Notes under the pieces: model-generated
Told to the model about the DNA's origin: nothing
The model's database searches: none
The model's input: only the letters and a program-made list of their open reading frames with translations
NCBI GenBank assembly: GCA_036768475.1
Contig: DAIPMW010000007.1
Coordinates: 1 to 64,000 of the forward strand
Direction: 5' to 3'
Source of the DNA: JAEUMD01 sp036768475
GTDB taxonomy: Bacteria; Pseudomonadota; Alphaproteobacteria; Rhizobiales; Hyphomicrobiaceae
Length of the DNA stretch: 64,000 nucleotides
Program-made: the position numbers and the translations under genes
Shown: positions 44,598-53,432 of the stretch, piece by piece
Layout of the letters: the number at the start of each line of letters is the position of its first letter
Position numbering within the stretch: the stretch's first letter is position 1

Positions 44598-45932
44598 TTA
44601 CTTGAGCGGCGCTGCGGCCTCGTCGAACTTGTACTTGATGCCGACGGTTCCCTCGAACTGCCACATGTGGATGTCGATCGTTTGGTACGGGTTGAACAAG
44701 TTAGGCCCCGAGACGCTCATCTCCGGTGAGTACATACCCGCAAGTTCGAGACTATAGCCGCCGCCCAAGTCGTATTCGAGACCAGCGGTGATGTGATGCT
44801 GCGTAACAGCCGGTGCAATCAGGTTCAGCGTCACATCCTCACGGCCGATCGGATTTGTGTTCCAAGCGTAGCCGGCGCGCAGCGTCAACTTTTCGTCACG
44901 ACGCCATTCAACGCCGAATTTGATGACGTCGACATCATCCCATCCGAAACCCGGACCATTCGATCCTCCGAACGCCGCCGTAGGATCACCTCCCATGAAA
45001 TTAATGTTCTGCTGAGGATTGCCGACCGAGTCGACCCAGCTGTACCAGATGCGACGGTAATCCAGCATCAGGGTGAGTTGCGGCGAGAGGTCGACTGCAA
45101 TACCGGCCTGCAGCGAAGGCGGAATATCGAATTCGCCGCGATTGGCAAACAGACCGCTATAGTGATTGAAGTCCTCCATCCAAATCGGGGACGTTCCCGC
45201 AATGCCTATGCGGAATCCTTTCCTCGGTTCGATCTCGATGCCGCCCCGGACGCCGAAACCATAGCTCCAATCGTTGTCGCCACCACCGATTCGCGTACCA
45301 TCGACAGAAAAGCCACCAAAGAGTTGCGTGCCGTTAACATCAATTGTCTGCAGCGCCATCATTGGCGCGATGCCCACCGAGACCCCTGGTGCGATTTGCT
45401 TGGCCATGGCGACGCTCATGACCATTTGAAGCAGATTGACGCCCGTTTTGCCGTCGCAGAATAGTCCTGAGCTGAATGGACCACCAGGGCAATTTGGATT
45501 CGCGACATCGGGGAAGCTCGTGTTCATACCGCCATTGCCCACGATGCTAAGGGCCATCACGTCGAACAGCGGATTGGCGAAGGCGCGTGTGCTCCACGCC
45601 AAATTAGGAATGAAAAAGTAATTCCGGTCGCTATCGAAGCTGCCCTGCGGCAAAAACCCGGGTCCCCCGTTAATGTCGGTATCAAACCCGCGCCGTGGCG
45701 AGAAAACCGAAAGCGACATGTCGATCTCGTCACCGACATGAACGAGGCCGGCGGGATTCAGCGAGGCCGCTGTGGCATCGCGCGAATCGGCGACGCCCGC
45801 ACCGGCGAGCGCCTTGGAACGGGCACCGAAGCCGTGTGCGGAATACCCTTCAGTGGCATCCGCTGGCGATACCGTTCCGAACGTTGCGGCCGCAATGGCC
45901 AAGGCGGAAATGGAAGTGCGAAGTCTGAGCAT
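44598..45932 (-). CDS. FadL/OmpP1-type outer membrane channel
   Basis: A 444-residue outer membrane barrel with a signal peptide ending PADATEGY. The N-terminal hatch motif GYSAHGFGARSKALAGAGVA and ATAASLNPAGL (NPA) is diagnostic of FadL/OmpP1 proteins, which let hydrophobic molecules pass. Further strand patterns extend to the C-terminal aromatic region. The start at 45932 follows a GGGGGG site; a longer frame to 46154 is not conserved. It lies next to the sulfur locus, and its substrate (aromatic, fatty acid or organosulfur) is unknown. Confidence 0.9.
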   Translation of the reverse strand: MLRLRTSISALAIAAATFGTVSPADATEGYSAHGFGARSKALAGAGVADSRDATAASLNPAGLVHVGDEIDMSLSVFSPRRGFDTDINGGPGFLPQGSFDSDRNYFFIPNLAWSTRAFANPLFDVMALSIVGNGGMNTSFPDVANPNCPGGPFSSGLFCDGKTGVNLLQMVMSVAMAKQIAPGVSVGIAPMMALQTIDVNGTQLFGGFSVDGTRIGGGDNDWSYGFGVRGGIEIEPRKGFRIGIAGTSPIWMEDFNHYSGLFANRGEFDIPPSLQAGIAVDLSPQLTLMLDYRRIWYSWVDSVGNPQQNINFMGGDPTAAFGGSNGPGFGWDDVDVIKFGVEWRRDEKLTLRAGYAWNTNPIGREDVTLNLIAPAVTQHHITAGLEYDLGGGYSLELAGMYSPEMSVSGPNLFNPYQTIDIHMWQFEGTVGIKYKFDEAAAPLK

Positions 45933-46060
45933 GGGCCCCCCAAAGTGCGGCCAAATAGGCAGCAATCCTCGTGATGTTATTCCCTGAGCCCAGGCGTCTT
46001 CGCGACGCGCCCTTCCGGCATTCAAAGTTCCGCATATTAGCCGTAACGCATTTCCGAAAA

Positions 46061-46095
46061 ACAAGAGCCGCCCACCTGACGGAGAGCGGCTTTTG
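46061..46095 (-). terminator. Terminator of the dsrE3A-tusA pair
   Basis: AGCCGC-N14-GCGGCT lies 78 bases past the tusA stop. On the minus strand it is followed by CTTGTTTTT, on the plus strand by TTTTG, so it could work both ways. Confidence 0.65.
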
Positions 46096-46172
46096 TGCGA
46101 AATAACAACGGTAGTGCTTTGGCAGTTACATGCGCGCGTTGCGGCGCAGCACAACGCAAAACACGGAGCAGT

Positions 46173-46400
46173 TTACGCTGTGTGCTTGATCACAAAACGA
46201 TAAACGCCATTATCCTCGCCAGTTTCCATCATAGTGTTGCCTGTGGTGCGGCAGAACGCCTGAAAATCGGCCACGGAGCCCGGGTCGGTCGAAAGCACCT
46301 CAAGCGTGCCGTCTTTGGGGACTTCGAGAATCGCTTTTTTCGCCTTCAGAATCGGCAGCGGGCAGTTGAGACCTTTGGCGTCGAGCACTTTGTCAGCCAT
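46173..46400 (-). CDS. tusA: Sulfur carrier protein TusA
   Basis: A 75-residue protein with the TusA signature: cysteine 13 in GLNCPLPILKAKKAI (the sulfur-accepting cysteine of the CPxP motif) and a two-layer alpha/beta fold (LEVLSTDPGSVADFQAFC, VYRFVIKH). It carries persulfide sulfur between proteins in the cytoplasm. The ATG at 46400 follows GGAAGGA. It lies 137 bases downstream of the dsrE3A gene and probably shares its transcript; both run away from the LbpA operon. The TusA-DsrE3A pair is the known sulfur-trafficking pair of sHdr-type oxidisers. Confidence 0.95.
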   Translation of the reverse strand: MADKVLDAKGLNCPLPILKAKKAILEVPKDGTLEVLSTDPGSVADFQAFCRTTGNTMMETGEDNGVYRFVIKHTA

Positions 46401-46537
46401 TTGTGGTGTCCTTCCGTGGATGGTTGTGTCTGATGAGGTGAATGGGCCCGGCGCATCGTCGGGCGTCACAGGCCGTCATTATCCGGGCAGGGCCGCGCGG
46501 CCCGAAATCAACCGGCATTGCCGGCCGCGCGAACCCG

Positions 46538-47029
46538 TCAGATATACAAATTGATATCGGACGCCAGCGCCTTCTCCATGTATGTCGCTGCGCCGCCGAG
46601 CGTGATGCCGTCGATCATGTCCTCCTTCTTCATCTCGAAGAGGTCGAGCGTCATCTGGCAGGCAATCATCTCGATGTCGCTCTCCACTGCCGCCTCGCGA
46701 AGGGTCGGAATTGAAGCGACGCCCTTCTTGGCGATGAGGTTCTTCATCATCGTGGTCGCCATGGCGTTGACGCCCGGAAGCACGCCGATGAGGTTCGGCA
46801 TCTTCATGTGCATGCCGGCCAACGGCATCACCATGTCAGGCTTGCCGAGCGGCGAAATCTGCAGATCGAGATCCTTCTTGAGCAGTGCGAGCCCGTAGAA
46901 GGTGAAGAACATCGACACATTGACGCCCATGGCAGCGGCCGTCGTGGCGAGGATGAAGGGCGGATAGGCCCAGTCGAGCGTGCCTTTCGTGACGATGATC
47001 GACATGCTCTTTTGATTGGAATCGGACAC
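46538..47029 (-). CDS. dsrE3A: DsrE3A-type sulfur carrier (DsrE/F family)
   Basis: A 163-residue protein of the DrsE_2 group: KSMSIIVTKGTLDWAYPPFI, an AAAMGVNVSMFFTFYGLALL stretch, and a single cysteine, C124, in MIACQMTLDLFEMKKEDMID, the conserved sulfur-binding position. In sHdr-type bacteria DsrE3A exchanges sulfane sulfur with TusA. The start may be at 47029 or at MSIIV (47005). Transcribed leftward, divergent from the RND-LbpA series. Assignment to the A subtype is by resemblance and TusA linkage. Confidence 0.85.
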   Translation of the reverse strand: MSDSNQKSMSIIVTKGTLDWAYPPFILATTAAAMGVNVSMFFTFYGLALLKKDLDLQISPLGKPDMVMPLAGMHMKMPNLIGVLPGVNAMATTMMKNLIAKKGVASIPTLREAAVESDIEMIACQMTLDLFEMKKEDMIDGITLGGAATYMEKALASDINLYI

Positions 47030-47716
47030 GATCGGTCCTCCCTGGTCTGAATTTCTTCTCCCCCGTTCCTGGCGCCGGGCTGGTCATCCTTCTATATTCG
47101 AAAGTGCGAAGATAAGAAAGTCTCGCCGACGTGGGCAACCGCCAGATCCGCGCCTCTGGTGGACAAAGTGTCGCCAGCGCGCGACCAGCGCAAGGACACT
47201 ACGGGGCCGGATGCACGAAAATTACGGATTTTCAACTAAGGCCTGGAAACCAGGACGGGCATCGCGGGATGCTGCGGCGCAATAATCACAAGGTCGTTGT
47301 CCTGCCGCGCGGTGCGGCTCCTCGGAATTACCAACCAACGCGGTTGATGCGTGGCGTTCTCGCGTGGGTACCGATTGGGCGGCAGTCGCTGGTCATCAAA
47401 GGCGCTGGACCAGGCAGCATCGCTGGCGAGGTGCAGCGCGATCATGCTGCATGGCATTCGCGCCACGCTGCATCGGGATATGCGCGCGCTGAGCTTGCTC
47501 GGGCAGCTTGGCCACCATGCGCTTCTTGCCTTAGCACCGGCAGCAAGGCAACGTGACCGCCGCCTACAAGGGATTCGCACCAGACGTCGCATGGGGGGTA
47601 TCGCCAGGCCCGCGGCGTAACCAACTTGCTCGACGAGCCGAACACGTCCTCGTCCGCTCCGTCGGAAGAGGACCGAAAAGAACAATTGCGTGCACCTGCA
47701 GGGAGGCCGCCAAGCC
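47030..47716. other. 687-bp divergent intergenic region of the sulfur locus
   Basis: This spacer separates leftward dsrE3A-tusA from the rightward RND-cytochrome-Lbp series. It is large enough for a regulator gene, and sHdr loci of Hyphomicrobium carry ArsR-type regulators, but none of the six frames shows an ArsR or other helix-turn-helix pattern that I can recognise. It likely holds both promoters. Several open frames are mere products of high GC. Confidence 0.5.
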
Positions 47717-50044
47717 ATGAGCGACGAGCCGCGCCGAGCCTACCGCTTTTCGTTCGGTCTCGACCGGCTGGGTCTCATTGCACTCAAGGCGCCCTACATC
47801 TCGGCCGCTTTCATCGCCGTGTTGTCGTGCCTCGCGGTTCTGGGCGTCATGAACCTCAAGGTGGACGACTCGCTCTCCGAGCTGTTCCGCACCAACACCG
47901 AGGAGTTCCGCCGGTACGAGGAAATAGATCGCCGCTTCCCATCCAGCGAGTTCGACGTCCTCGTGGTGGTGGATGGCAAGACGCTACTCGAACGCGAGAA
48001 CCTGGAGCGATTTGGTAACCTTGCCATCGAGCTCAATCTGGCGGAGGGCGTCAACGGGCTCATCTCCATGCTGTCCGCGCGCGACAAACCGGATGCCAAG
48101 GGCTACGCGGCCCCGCTCGTTCCCGATGCCCTCCCCGAGGGCCCTGAATATGACGAATTGATCGAGCGGCTCAAGACCAACGACATCGTCGCCGGCAAGT
48201 TCTTGTCGGCCAATGGCGAACTTGCATTGATGGTGATCTCGCTCGACAGAAAGTCAGTTGAGCAAAAGGGTGCACGAGAGATCATCGGCAGTATTCAGAA
48301 AGCCGTCGATGAGGAACTGCAGGGCAGCGGCCTGACCGTCAAGCTGACCGGTGCACCGGTCATGCAGCTTGAGATCCGCAATGCCGTTGAACGCGATCGG
48401 CTGATCTACAACGGGCTGGGTTTTCTGGTTGGACTGGTCGTCGCCTATCTCTTCTTCCGGCGCATTTCTCTCACGCTCATCGCCGTCGCGGGACCGGGCA
48501 TCGCCATCCTGTGGACATTGGGCGTGATCGGCGCGATGGATTATCGCCTCAACCTCTTCATCAACGTCATCACGCCATTGATCCTGGTCTCCGGCTTTTC
48601 CGATTCCATGCACCTGGTGTTCTCCGTGCGCCGCTCCATTCTGATGGGCGTCGATCGCATACAGGCTGCCAGGGAGGCCGTGCTGGACGTTGCGCCTGCG
48701 TGCCTATTGACTGCGATGAACGCAGCACTCGCCATCCTGTCCTTTCAGTTCGCCGATTCCGCACTCATCAAGACGTTCGGCACGGCAGCACTGATGGCGG
48801 TCGCCATCTCCTACCTTGCCGTGGCTGTCGTGGTGCCGACGCTTGCTGCTCTGCTGGTCCGTCAGGAGCCCGCCAGCCGCAGTGGCGACCGCGACGCAGA
48901 GGAGGGGGGAGTGGGTGTCCTGCAGAAGGTCACCGAGCGCATCGTCCGCAGCGTGTCGCGATGGCCGGTGCTGTTCTCCGCGATGGGTGTAGCCTTTGTC
49001 ATTGCCACGGGCTGGGCCTATTCGCAGCTCGTGCCGATGTACCGCCTTGCCGATCAGGTTCCCGACAAGGAGCAGGCGCTCGCCGGCACCGCCAAGCTCG
49101 ATCAGAAGCTGACCGGCGCCAATCCGGTTCATGTCATGATCTCCTGGCGCGATGGCCATAGCCTTTATGAACCCGAGACGATGAAGGTCATCTCCGAGGC
49201 GCACAGTGTGCTGGAGCACCGTGCCGGTCTCGGTAACGTCTGGTCGCTCGATAGCCTGCGCCGCTGGCTTGCCGAAGCCGGCGATACGAGTGTCGAGACG
49301 CTGAAATCCTACGTCAAGGTTCTGCCAGAGCATCTGACCCGGCGCTTCATCGATGGGGAAGAGCATGCTGTTCTCGTTACGGCGCGCATGCCCGACATCG
49401 ATGCCAGCGAGATCCTGCCCGTGATCGAGCAGATCGATAAGGCGCTCAAGCCGGTTCGTGAAGCCAACCCCGGTTACGCCATAGCGGTCACGGGTCTGCC
49501 CGCGATTGCAGCGCGAAATTCCGCCAAGCTGATCGACGAGCTCAATTGGGGGCTGGTTGGCGATATGTTCGTCATCTTCATTTTTCTCGGTCTTGCCTTG
49601 CGGTCCTGGCTTGCCGGCCTGGCGAGCGTGCTGCCCTCGCTGTTCCCTATCTTCGCCACTGGCACGCTGCTCTATTTGACCGGGCAGGGGCTGCAGTTCG
49701 CATCCATCATTGCGATAACGGTGGCGTTCTCGCTAGCAATCGATTCCACCATCCATTTCCTCAACCGCTACCATCTGGAGGAAATGCGGGTGAAAGAACG
49801 CACGGGCGGTGATCACACTTTGCACGCGCTTGTTCGGACCATGCATCACATCGGCCCCGCTGTTGTGCTGACGACGATCGTTCTGGCTTTGGGTCTTGGT
49901 GTGACGATGCTTTCGGACCTGCCCTCGCTGCGCCAGTTCGGCCAGCTGACCGCTGTCTGCCTATTTGCCGCATTGATCGGCCAGCTGATCATACTTCCGG
50001 CCACGACTGCGCTGATCCGCCGTTTCATTCCGCCAAATCGCTGA
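47717..50044 (+). CDS. RND superfamily/MMPL-type transporter
   Basis: A 775-residue, 12-helix membrane protein built of two similar halves. First helix at about 28-46, then a periplasmic domain with VDDSLSELFRTNTEEFRRYE, helices around 225-375 including SGFSDSMHLVF (near 293), a second periplasmic domain (about 440-590) and a second helix bundle with AIDSTIHFLNRYHLEEM (near 674). It belongs to the MMPL/HpnN-like branch of RND permeases; no membrane fusion partner or TolC is encoded here. ATG at 47717 with GGGAGG upstream. As first gene of the LbpA series it may export a sulfur compound or lipid; that is inference. Confidence 0.88.
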   Translation: MSDEPRRAYRFSFGLDRLGLIALKAPYISAAFIAVLSCLAVLGVMNLKVDDSLSELFRTNTEEFRRYEEIDRRFPSSEFDVLVVVDGKTLLERENLERFGNLAIELNLAEGVNGLISMLSARDKPDAKGYAAPLVPDALPEGPEYDELIERLKTNDIVAGKFLSANGELALMVISLDRKSVEQKGAREIIGSIQKAVDEELQGSGLTVKLTGAPVMQLEIRNAVERDRLIYNGLGFLVGLVVAYLFFRRISLTLIAVAGPGIAILWTLGVIGAMDYRLNLFINVITPLILVSGFSDSMHLVFSVRRSILMGVDRIQAAREAVLDVAPACLLTAMNAALAILSFQFADSALIKTFGTAALMAVAISYLAVAVVVPTLAALLVRQEPASRSGDRDAEEGGVGVLQKVTERIVRSVSRWPVLFSAMGVAFVIATGWAYSQLVPMYRLADQVPDKEQALAGTAKLDQKLTGANPVHVMISWRDGHSLYEPETMKVISEAHSVLEHRAGLGNVWSLDSLRRWLAEAGDTSVETLKSYVKVLPEHLTRRFIDGEEHAVLVTARMPDIDASEILPVIEQIDKALKPVREANPGYAIAVTGLPAIAARNSAKLIDELNWGLVGDMFVIFIFLGLALRSWLAGLASVLPSLFPIFATGTLLYLTGQGLQFASIIAITVAFSLAIDSTIHFLNRYHLEEMRVKERTGGDHTLHALVRTMHHIGPAVVLTTIVLALGLGVTMLSDLPSLRQFGQLTAVCLFAALIGQLIILPATTALIRRFIPPNR

Positions 50045-50236
50045 AGATCGTTGATGAGCCGCAGGCGGTGAGCGGGAGGGCGCCCGTCGTCGTCAACAGG
50101 CGTACCGGACCTGTTGCAGCCAGATCGGATTGCTCGCGAACTGCCCCAAGCATCTGAGGCAGATCAAATTTGGTGATGACTTCGTGTGCGATGACTGTAC
50201 CTTGAGGTGAAGACTATTCCACCGTAGGGGGTGTCC

Positions 50237-51484
50237 ATGACGCGCACGCAGCGATGTCCTTCACGACGCATCCGACGGAAATTGAGTGGTTTGAGGTCCC
50301 CGGCACGTGCGACGATGAAGGTGATGAGCCTGATTGCATTCGCGCTCATGCTGGTGATCGGCCTGCCTCCCCTGGGTGGTGTGCACGCGCAGCAGATGCC
50401 TGACCCCGAGGCGCTGAAAAATCAGGGTATCGCGACCCCGGGCGGCTCGGTTCGCCCGCCCGCAGGCGCGGTCAATCTGCCCGGCACGGAGAGTTCCGTC
50501 CGTCGTCCCGGTGACCCTGCAGCAGGCGGTATCATCCCGCCGCCCGACCATGCGCGCGGCGATCAATCCGTCAGCGATGAGTTCTGGTCGCGCATTCGAC
50601 ATGGTCAGCGTGGCGACGTCGTTATGCCCGGTCCGGAGAAGGGGGTTCTGATCCAGAGCGCAGGCGAGGACTGGCGGCTACTGCGAAATGATCAGGTCAC
50701 CCGCTACGGCGGCATGACTCTGCTGGGCGTTCTCGCTGCCATCGCGCTGTTCTATCTCGCGCGCGGCCGCATCAGGATTGAGAACGGGCGAACCGGTCGC
50801 GTCATCCCGCGCTTTTCGCTCGCCCAACGCATAACGCACTGGTTCGCCGCAACCCTCTTCGTCCTGCTGGCGATCTCTGGCCTCATCATCCTGTTTGGCA
50901 AGTCGGTGTTGCTGCCTGCGCTCGGCCCGCAAGCATTCGCGGTTGTCGCCAGTGCCGCCATGCAGGGCCACAACCTCTTCGGCCCGTTGTTCCTGCCTGC
51001 CGTGCTCGCGATTCTCATCGTATTCATCAAAGGCAATGCGCCGCGCGCGGTCGACTTCGTATGGTTCATCAAGGGCGGAGGATTGTTCGGAGGGCACGCG
51101 AGTGCCGGCAAGTACAATGCCGGTCAGAAAGTCTGGTTCTTGATGACCATCGTGCTGGGCTTCGCCATTGCCGTGTCCGGCTTCGTGCTGCTGTTCCCCG
51201 ACGCCCTTGCAGACCGGACCCAGGCGCAATTGGCCAACCTGGCGCACGGCATTGCCGCATTGATCTTCATTGCTGCCGGGATTGGTCATGCCTACATCGG
51301 CTCCGTCGGTATGGAGGGCGCCTTCGAGGCCATGAGCACAGGCACGGTCGACGAGAACTGGGCTAAGGAGCACCACGATCTTTGGTATGCGGAGCACAAG
51401 AGTGCGGCGACCACGGACATGTCGCGTGCCGAGGTCGCGGCCGGCGCAGCCGGTGACGGTGTCATGCATGGAGTGAGGCCATGA
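50237..51484 (+). CDS. Formate-dehydrogenase-gamma-like cytochrome b, orphan
   Basis: About 415 residues. After an Arg-rich start and a signal-like segment (MSLIAFALMLVIGLPPLGGV) there is a Pro-rich periplasmic stretch, then one helix (MTLLGVLAAIALFYLARGRI) and a four-helix cytochrome b domain with SLAQRITHWFAATLF, MQGHNLFGPLF, KYNAGQKVWFLMTIVLGFAI, ANLAHGIAALIFIAAGIGHA and ENWAKEHHDLWYAEH, all characteristic of FdnI/FdoI. No FdhA/FdhB genes are nearby. The family moves electrons between a periplasmic or cytoplasmic partner and quinone through two b hemes. Overlaps the next gene by four bases. Start uncertain (GTG 50231, ATG 50237 or ATG 50315). Confidence 0.85.
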   Translation: MTRTQRCPSRRIRRKLSGLRSPARATMKVMSLIAFALMLVIGLPPLGGVHAQQMPDPEALKNQGIATPGGSVRPPAGAVNLPGTESSVRRPGDPAAGGIIPPPDHARGDQSVSDEFWSRIRHGQRGDVVMPGPEKGVLIQSAGEDWRLLRNDQVTRYGGMTLLGVLAAIALFYLARGRIRIENGRTGRVIPRFSLAQRITHWFAATLFVLLAISGLIILFGKSVLLPALGPQAFAVVASAAMQGHNLFGPLFLPAVLAILIVFIKGNAPRAVDFVWFIKGGGLFGGHASAGKYNAGQKVWFLMTIVLGFAIAVSGFVLLFPDALADRTQAQLANLAHGIAALIFIAAGIGHAYIGSVGMEGAFEAMSTGTVDENWAKEHHDLWYAEHKSAATTDMSRAEVAAGAAGDGVMHGVRP

Positions 51485-52131
51485 TCGAATTCATTGAGGG
51501 TCCGCTCTGGTATCCGGCGCTCGTCGTCTTCATCGTCGGTGTCGCCTGGCGGCTGACGGCACTCGTGATGATGAAGCGGCCGCGCGATCTCTCAACGGCA
51601 CGCTCCCCACGTGGCGGAGTTGGCGGCGCGCTGAAGGCGCTGCTCCTGCACTCCGTACCGCATGGCGGCAATCTCGGTCGCACGCTTTATCATTTCCTCA
51701 CCGGCTACCTGTTCCACGTCGGCCTGTTCGTCCTGGTGTTGTTCGCCGCGCCGCACGTGGAATTCATTCAGGAACGCCTGATAGGTTCTGATATCGGCTG
51801 GCCGAAACTGCCGCGCTGGGGCTTCATCATCGCCGCTGAGGCTGCGTTTGCAGGCCTCATCCTGCTGTATATCCACCGCCTTACCGACCCGGTGAAGAAG
51901 CAGCTGACGGATATCGACGATCACCTGGGGGTTTGGCTTACCTTCATCGTCATGCTGACGGGCTGTCTCGCGCTTCAGGAGGCGCATGCCGGGCTTCGCG
52001 CCTTCCACATGCTCACCGTCGAGGCGCTGCTGATCTACTTGCCGTTCTCGCGCCTCATACATGCCTTCACATTTGCCTTCGCCCGCGCCAGGACCGGTGC
52101 CACGTACGGCCGCAGGGGGTTCACGCCATGA
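51481..52131 (+). CDS. DsrM/NarI-like membrane cytochrome b subunit
   Basis: A 216-residue protein with about five membrane segments (7-32, 64-84, 110-130, 145-165, 175-200). Histidines on helices in LYHFLTGYLFHVGLFVLVLF and in FHMLTVEALLIYLPFSRLIH, plus RLIHAFTFAF, match the heme b ligation pattern of NarI/DsrM/HdrE-like subunits. It would anchor the iron-sulfur partner encoded next and exchange electrons with quinone. ATGA overlaps on both sides indicate a tightly coupled trio with the cytochrome b before and the CCG protein after. Confidence 0.82.
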   Translation: MIEFIEGPLWYPALVVFIVGVAWRLTALVMMKRPRDLSTARSPRGGVGGALKALLLHSVPHGGNLGRTLYHFLTGYLFHVGLFVLVLFAAPHVEFIQERLIGSDIGWPKLPRWGFIIAAEAAFAGLILLYIHRLTDPVKKQLTDIDDHLGVWLTFIVMLTGCLALQEAHAGLRAFHMLTVEALLIYLPFSRLIHAFTFAFARARTGATYGRRGFTP

Positions 52132-53432
52132 CAGCACAACCCAGTCAGATCGTGCCCGACAACCGCCCGGTGAACGTAGAGGCCGCCGTCGACAAGATGG
52201 AGGCGCTGCTGGGTGGACACATGGCCGCCTATCTGGATGCCTGCGTCCATTGCGGACAGTGCGCGCAGGCCTGCCACTTCCATGAGGCAACGCAGGACCC
52301 ACGCCAGACCCCGGCGCTGAAGCTGCAACCCATGACGCGGGTCTACCGCCGCAACCAGGCACCGTTCTCCGGTCTCCGAAAGGCGCTGGGCTTAGCGCCG
52401 CAGATCACGGAAGCCGAGTTGCGCGATTGGGAGCCGCTGATCTTCGACACGTGCACCATGTGCGGCCGCTGCACGATCGTCTGTCCGATGGCAATCGACA
52501 TCGCCAGTGTCGTTGCGGCGACGCGCCAGGCGTTCGTGGCCGCAGGGCTCGGACCTCCCGATCTGCTCCAGGCCGCCGACAACGCGCGCGACAAGGGCAG
52601 CCCGCTCGGCGTCACGCCCGAGGTGCTGGAAGACCGCGTCGAGTGGCTTGCCGACGACAACGAGGTCGAGATCCCACTCGACAAAGATAAGGCCGATGTC
52701 CTGCTGACAGTCTCTTCCATCGAGATGATGAAGTACCCCGACAGCGTCGTCGCCATGGCCAAGCTCCTCAACGCGGCCGGTATCGATTGGACTCTGTCGA
52801 CCAAGGGCTACGAGGCGACCAACTTCGGCGTGCTCTCCGGCAAGGCGGACGTCGCCAAAATCATGGTCGAGCGCATTGCAACGGCTGCCGATGCCGTGGG
52901 TGCTAAGACCGTCGTTGTTCCGGAGTGCGGGCATGCCTATGGCGTGCTGCGCTGGACCGGCGCCAACCTGCTCGGACGCGAGCTTCCTTTCGAGGTGCTC
53001 CACATCACCGAGTATCTGGCGGCGCTGAAGCGCCAGGGCAAGCTCAAGTTCAAGCCCTATACCGAGCAGCCGGTCACGTATCACGATCCCTGCCAGATCT
53101 CTCGTCGCGGCGGCGCAACGGCGGACGCCCGCTACCTGCTCGAAGGCTTTGCCACGGACTTCCGCGAGATGACGCCGACGGGAAACTATAACTGGTGCTG
53201 CGGCGGTGGCGGTGGCGTGCAGGCGATGAGTCGCGCCGCTGACGTGCGCCACGAGGTATTTCGCATCAAGATGGCGCAGGTCGAGGCGACGGGTGCGCCC
53301 GCTCTCGTCTCCGCATGCGCCAATTGCCGTCTGACCATGGACGAGAGCAAGAAGGCGCTCGACTGGGACAAGGAGCTGTTGAGCATTGTCGAGATGCTGG
53401 CCGACAAACTTGACGTAGCCAACGACGAGTGA
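52128..53432 (+). CDS. HdrD/DsrK-like iron-sulfur CCG oxidoreductase
   Basis: A 434-residue fusion of HdrC-like and HdrB-like parts. Two [4Fe-4S] motifs: C39/C42/C45/C49 (CVHCGQCAQAC) and C109/C112/C115/C119 (CTMCGRCTIVCP). The second CCG domain is complete: C322 (HDPCQIS), C357-C358 (NWCCGGGGG) and C397/C400 (ACANC), the ligand set of the noncubane cluster that cleaves or forms disulfides in heterodisulfide reductase. The first CCG domain retains only C267 (VPECGHAYG) and is degenerate, as in DsrK. Soluble, presumably bound to the cytochrome b subunit encoded just upstream. Confidence 0.88.
   Translation: MTAQPSQIVPDNRPVNVEAAVDKMEALLGGHMAAYLDACVHCGQCAQACHFHEATQDPRQTPALKLQPMTRVYRRNQAPFSGLRKALGLAPQITEAELRDWEPLIFDTCTMCGRCTIVCPMAIDIASVVAATRQAFVAAGLGPPDLLQAADNARDKGSPLGVTPEVLEDRVEWLADDNEVEIPLDKDKADVLLTVSSIEMMKYPDSVVAMAKLLNAAGIDWTLSTKGYEATNFGVLSGKADVAKIMVERIATAADAVGAKTVVVPECGHAYGVLRWTGANLLGRELPFEVLHITEYLAALKRQGKLKFKPYTEQPVTYHDPCQISRRGGATADARYLLEGFATDFREMTPTGNYNWCCGGGGGVQAMSRAADVRHEVFRIKMAQVEATGAPALVSACANCRLTMDESKKALDWDKELLSIVEMLADKLDVANDE

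Noticed and set aside
47520..47640. tRNA- or riboswitch-like pattern (GGTGCGAATCCC on the minus strand)
   Set aside because: No cloverleaf or known riboswitch core could be built around it.
47131..47718. Overlapping open frames in the dsrE3A-RND spacer (for example 47131-47556 plus, 47236-47718 minus)
   Set aside because: Arg/Ser/Ala-rich translations without domain resemblance, as expected by chance at this GC content.
50237..51484. Part of a formate dehydrogenase operon
   Set aside because: No catalytic or iron-sulfur formate dehydrogenase subunit gene in the window.
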